Below are positions 62,311 through 64,000 of a DNA stretch of 64,000 bases, in pieces. The position numbers and the translations under genes were made by a program. Location of the stretch: positions 1,113,501 through 1,177,500 of the forward strand of contig NC_006270.3 of NCBI RefSeq assembly GCF_000011645.1, written 5' to 3'. The notes beneath the pieces were generated by a model. That model was not told the origin of the DNA. It made no database searches and saw only the letters and a list, made by a program, of their open reading frames with translations. This stretch comes from Bacillus licheniformis DSM 13 = ATCC 14580 (GTDB taxonomy: Bacteria > Bacillota > Bacilli > Bacillales > Bacillaceae). Within the stretch, counting starts at the first letter, position 1. Each line of letters begins with the position of its first letter.

Positions 62311-63384
62311 TTATCGGGAAAGCTCGAAAAGCAGGAACCGCTTCCTCTGATCGATGAAATGAAAAATTTGTTTTTGCTCATCTTCGAGCCGGCTGTATGT
62401 GACGGTTGTATAAGGATCATGTTCAAGAAAAGGCGCGATTGTCTCGTGCCAGTTTACCGCATACCGCGAAAGCCGGCTGATTGTAAATTGGCGGTGCAAG
62501 ACATTTTTCATTAAATTAAAGTATTGGGATTGAAAAGCCGGGATGTCGAGCAGCCTTGCAGACAGCGTATTATAGCCTTTCGCCGGAATCCGGTTGTGCT
62601 CCATTTCTTCCCCGTGAATATTCCGTCCCCATGTCGCGTCATAATCCCATGGAATGATTTGAAACGTTTTTGTGCGACCGTTTAAATAAAGCGCGTAATT
62701 ATGGACAAAGCCGTCGAAATTTTGGGTGCAGACGGCGCCGATGAGCCACAGCAAATATTGTTTGACATCGAGATAGCGTTTGATTTCTTTTTCAAATATG
62801 TCGTCTTTGGCGGTATTGATAAAGTAGATAAACTCATGGAGGTAGTCATCGTGGCGGCTTGAACCCGTTTTTCTTTCGTATCCCTGCATGAGATTTTGCT
62901 TAGCCTTTTTATTGAAGGAACTCAGCAGAGAAAAATTAGCATCGTCATCAACGGCATAATAAATGGCCCCCCTTTCTAAATTTCTCCTCTTTAAGAAATG
63001 ATCGTCAACAGATTCGATTTTTAAATAGATGCCTTCTTTTTTTTCATTGATATAAAGGAAAACGTGTGATGCTGCTGGCGCAAGGACGCCGATTTGTTCA
63101 AAAAAATGAAAGGAAAGCCTGTTTCTGATGAAAGACGGATCATGATATTCCGCGTTCAAATGAAACGCAGCCTTTTCTTTATTGTCCGGATATTGAATGA
63201 AATAGGATTTTTTCGTCAGTTTGCGGGTGTGGGCCCCTCTGTATGACACTGCGACAGGCGTCTTTGCTGAACCGGTCAAGAGCATGCCGGGAACGGCTTC
63301 ATCACTCCAGACGTCTTTTTTCAACTCAAGCAGATGCTTCGGATGAATGTGCAGCCTAAAGGCCGGCAAGGCAGTGGCACTCAT
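62311..63384 (-). CDS. CotH-family spore coat protein kinase
   Basis: About 357 residues of the CotH kinase family. Conserved: YRGAHTRKLTKKSYFIQY near residue 48 (Lys for ATP), CTQNFDGFVHNYALYLN near 220 (catalytic Asp region) and FQIIPWDYDATWGRN near 245 (metal-binding Asp). CotH phosphorylates coat proteins CotB and CotG in B. subtilis. By position after yisI this equals B. subtilis YisJ; by its divergent repeat-rich CotG-like neighbour it also behaves like cotH. AGGAGG precedes three consecutive ATGs; the third (63384) has the best spacing. Confidence 0.87.
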   Translation of the reverse strand: MSATALPAFRLHIHPKHLLELKKDVWSDEAVPGMLLTGSAKTPVAVSYRGAHTRKLTKKSYFIQYPDNKEKAAFHLNAEYHDPSFIRNRLSFHFFEQIGVLAPAASHVFLYINEKKEGIYLKIESVDDHFLKRRNLERGAIYYAVDDDANFSLLSSFNKKAKQNLMQGYERKTGSSRHDDYLHEFIYFINTAKDDIFEKEIKRYLDVKQYLLWLIGAVCTQNFDGFVHNYALYLNGRTKTFQIIPWDYDATWGRNIHGEEMEHNRIPAKGYNTLSARLLDIPAFQSQYFNLMKNVLHRQFTISRLSRYAVNWHETIAPFLEHDPYTTVTYSRLEDEQKQIFHFIDQRKRFLLFELSR

Positions 63385-63411
63385 CATCATTTCCTCCTTT
63401 TTCAGCTGACA

Positions 63412-63420
63412 TATCATATG
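63412..63420 (-). promoter_or_regulatory. SigK-type -10 element for the CotH-like kinase
   Basis: On the minus strand CATATGATA fits CATANNNTA exactly, about 28 bases before the start. The -35 (GACAGG) is poorly spaced. Confidence 0.5.
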
Positions 63421-63502
63421 TGAAAAAAACCTGTCCCGGAAGCAGACCGCCTAAGTTTGAACAAAAACAGTCATTTGCCTCAGTACACTTGTCTTTACGG
63501 CG

Positions 63503-63511
63503 CGTATGATA
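63503..63511 (+). promoter_or_regulatory. SigK-type -10 element for the CotG-like gene
   Basis: CGTATGATA matches CATANNNTA at all but one position. An ACAC -35 lies 14 bases upstream. It is 39 bases before the start. Confidence 0.45.
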
Positions 63512-63549
63512 AATCAGGACATAAAAAAGGAAGAACAGGAGGTTACAAG

Positions 63550-64000
63550 ATGAGTGGTGTCCATGATCATGACATTAAAAAGGCAGTAGACCAGCTGAAG
63601 AGCGAAGGCAGAGACCATTATTTAGACCGGGAACCCGAAGAATACGCCGGCTCTGGAAAAGAGCGGCGTCCGCATAACATTTGGGATCTTTGGTGGGGAA
63701 TAAAGCCGGACAGAAGCAAAAAACATCATAAAAGCAAGAAGCATGACGACTATGAAAAGCCGGATAAAAGCAAAAAGCCCGACAAAAGCAAGAAACCCGA
63801 TGACTGCAAAAAGCCTGACAAAAGCAAGAAACCCGATGACTGCAAAAAGCCTGACAAAAGCAAGAAACCAGACGACTGTAAGAAGCCTGACAAAAGCAAA
63901 AAACATCACGACTGCAAAAAACGCGACAAATGCGGCCGCAAACGCCCCGACCATCATCGCTGCAAGAAGACTCACCATCATAAAAGAGGCGGCTATGAAA
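63550..64000 (+). CDS. CotG-like repeat spore coat protein, N-terminal part
   Basis: 150 codons are seen before the window ends. A non-repeated start (residues 1-55, with NIWDLWWGIKPDRSK) is followed by a Lys/Asp/Ser/His-rich region with a tandem 12-residue unit, KPDKSKKPDDCK, repeated about four times, then a Cys/His-rich stretch. The composition and the divergent CotH-family kinase recall CotG, a highly phosphorylated, repeat-rich coat protein. The unit is not the B. subtilis CotG repeat, so orthology is unproven. The serines in each unit are candidate CotH phosphorylation sites. AGGAGG precedes the ATG by 7 bases. Confidence 0.75.
   Translation, partial: MSGVHDHDIKKAVDQLKSEGRDHYLDREPEEYAGSGKERRPHNIWDLWWGIKPDRSKKHHKSKKHDDYEKPDKSKKPDKSKKPDDCKKPDKSKKPDDCKKPDKSKKPDDCKKPDKSKKHHDCKKRDKCGRKRPDHHRCKKTHHHKRGGYE
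63763..63927 (+). repeat. 36-base tandem repeat inside the CotG-like gene
   Basis: About four near-identical 36-base units encoding KPDKSKKPDDCK; copies differ mainly by silent changes. Such repeats expand and contract by slippage or recombination. Confidence 0.85.

Noticed and set aside
63763..63927. Regular repeats considered as a CRISPR array
   Set aside because: The units are contiguous and coding, with no unique spacers.
63622..63981. Minus-strand frame rich in Phe, Val and Ala opposite the CotG-like gene
   Set aside because: It is the antisense image of the Lys/Asp repeat; no ribosome site and the plus-strand gene has a clear start and family context.

Overview
The window is chromosomal DNA from a Bacillus of the subtilis group, most likely Bacillus licheniformis or a close relative such as B. 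paralicheniformis. This rests on recognised proteins and gene order: hemAT-yhfW-yhxC-yhzC-comK, then yhjD-yhjE-sipV, then yhjR-(modAB)-addB-addA-sbcD-sbcC-gerP-yisI follow the B. subtilis yhf/yhj/yis segment. Genes that B. subtilis keeps elsewhere (epr, mel, cotJ, modAB, a yngI-like ligase) are interspersed. The species call is inference; no rRNA or tRNA is present.

Layout. 0-1.3 kb: end of an iron-siderophore ABC permease pair. 1.3-9 kb: yhfR-like phosphatase, the heme aerotaxis sensor HemAT, a Rieske/FAD oxidoreductase, an SDR, an IDEAL-domain protein, the competence master regulator ComK, YhjD, YhjE and signal peptidase SipV. 9-10.9 kb: the extracellular subtilase Epr with a SigD-like promoter.

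11.2-27.3 kb: a visibly more AT-rich block with A/T-ending codons, probably acquired, for ureide catabolism. It holds a PucR-type regulator, allantoinase, allantoate amidohydrolase, ureidoglycine aminohydrolase, two ureidoglycolate dehydrogenases in tandem, the three-gene FdrA/YlbE/YlbF (AllFGH) set now linked to oxamate carbamoyltransferase, and carbamate kinase, flanked by two related MFS carriers. Read in order these genes take allantoin to oxamate plus carbamoyl phosphate and recover ATP. The block also carries a wrecked NCS1 allantoin permease gene and an allantoate amidohydrolase gene with ATA at the expected start codon.

27.3-31.2 kb: accessory genes, namely a broken DUF2690 gene, a Rap phosphatase with an overlapping 38-codon phr gene (C-terminus EKMVG), and a secreted cationic bacteriocin-like precursor with a stop at codon 2, divergent from a four-helix membrane protein. 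31.4-37 kb: the melibiose/alpha-galactoside operon (msmR, melE, melD, melC, melA) with an unusual leader. 37-39.5 kb: yhjN and the spore-coat operon cotJABC. 39.5-47.5 kb: acyl-CoA ligase, MFS remnant, a two-component system with a His-rich lipoprotein, ferritin-like YhjR and modAB.

47.6-59.4 kb: the DNA-repair operon addB-addA-sbcD-sbcC with overlapping or closely spaced genes. 59.4-61.4 kb: the germination operon gerPA-F on the minus strand. 61.6-64 kb: a small membrane protein, a Spo0E-like phosphatase, a CotH-family coat kinase and, divergent from it, a CotG-like repeat coat protein that runs off the window end. Sporulation, germination, competence and secretion genes together fit a spore-forming soil Bacillus.
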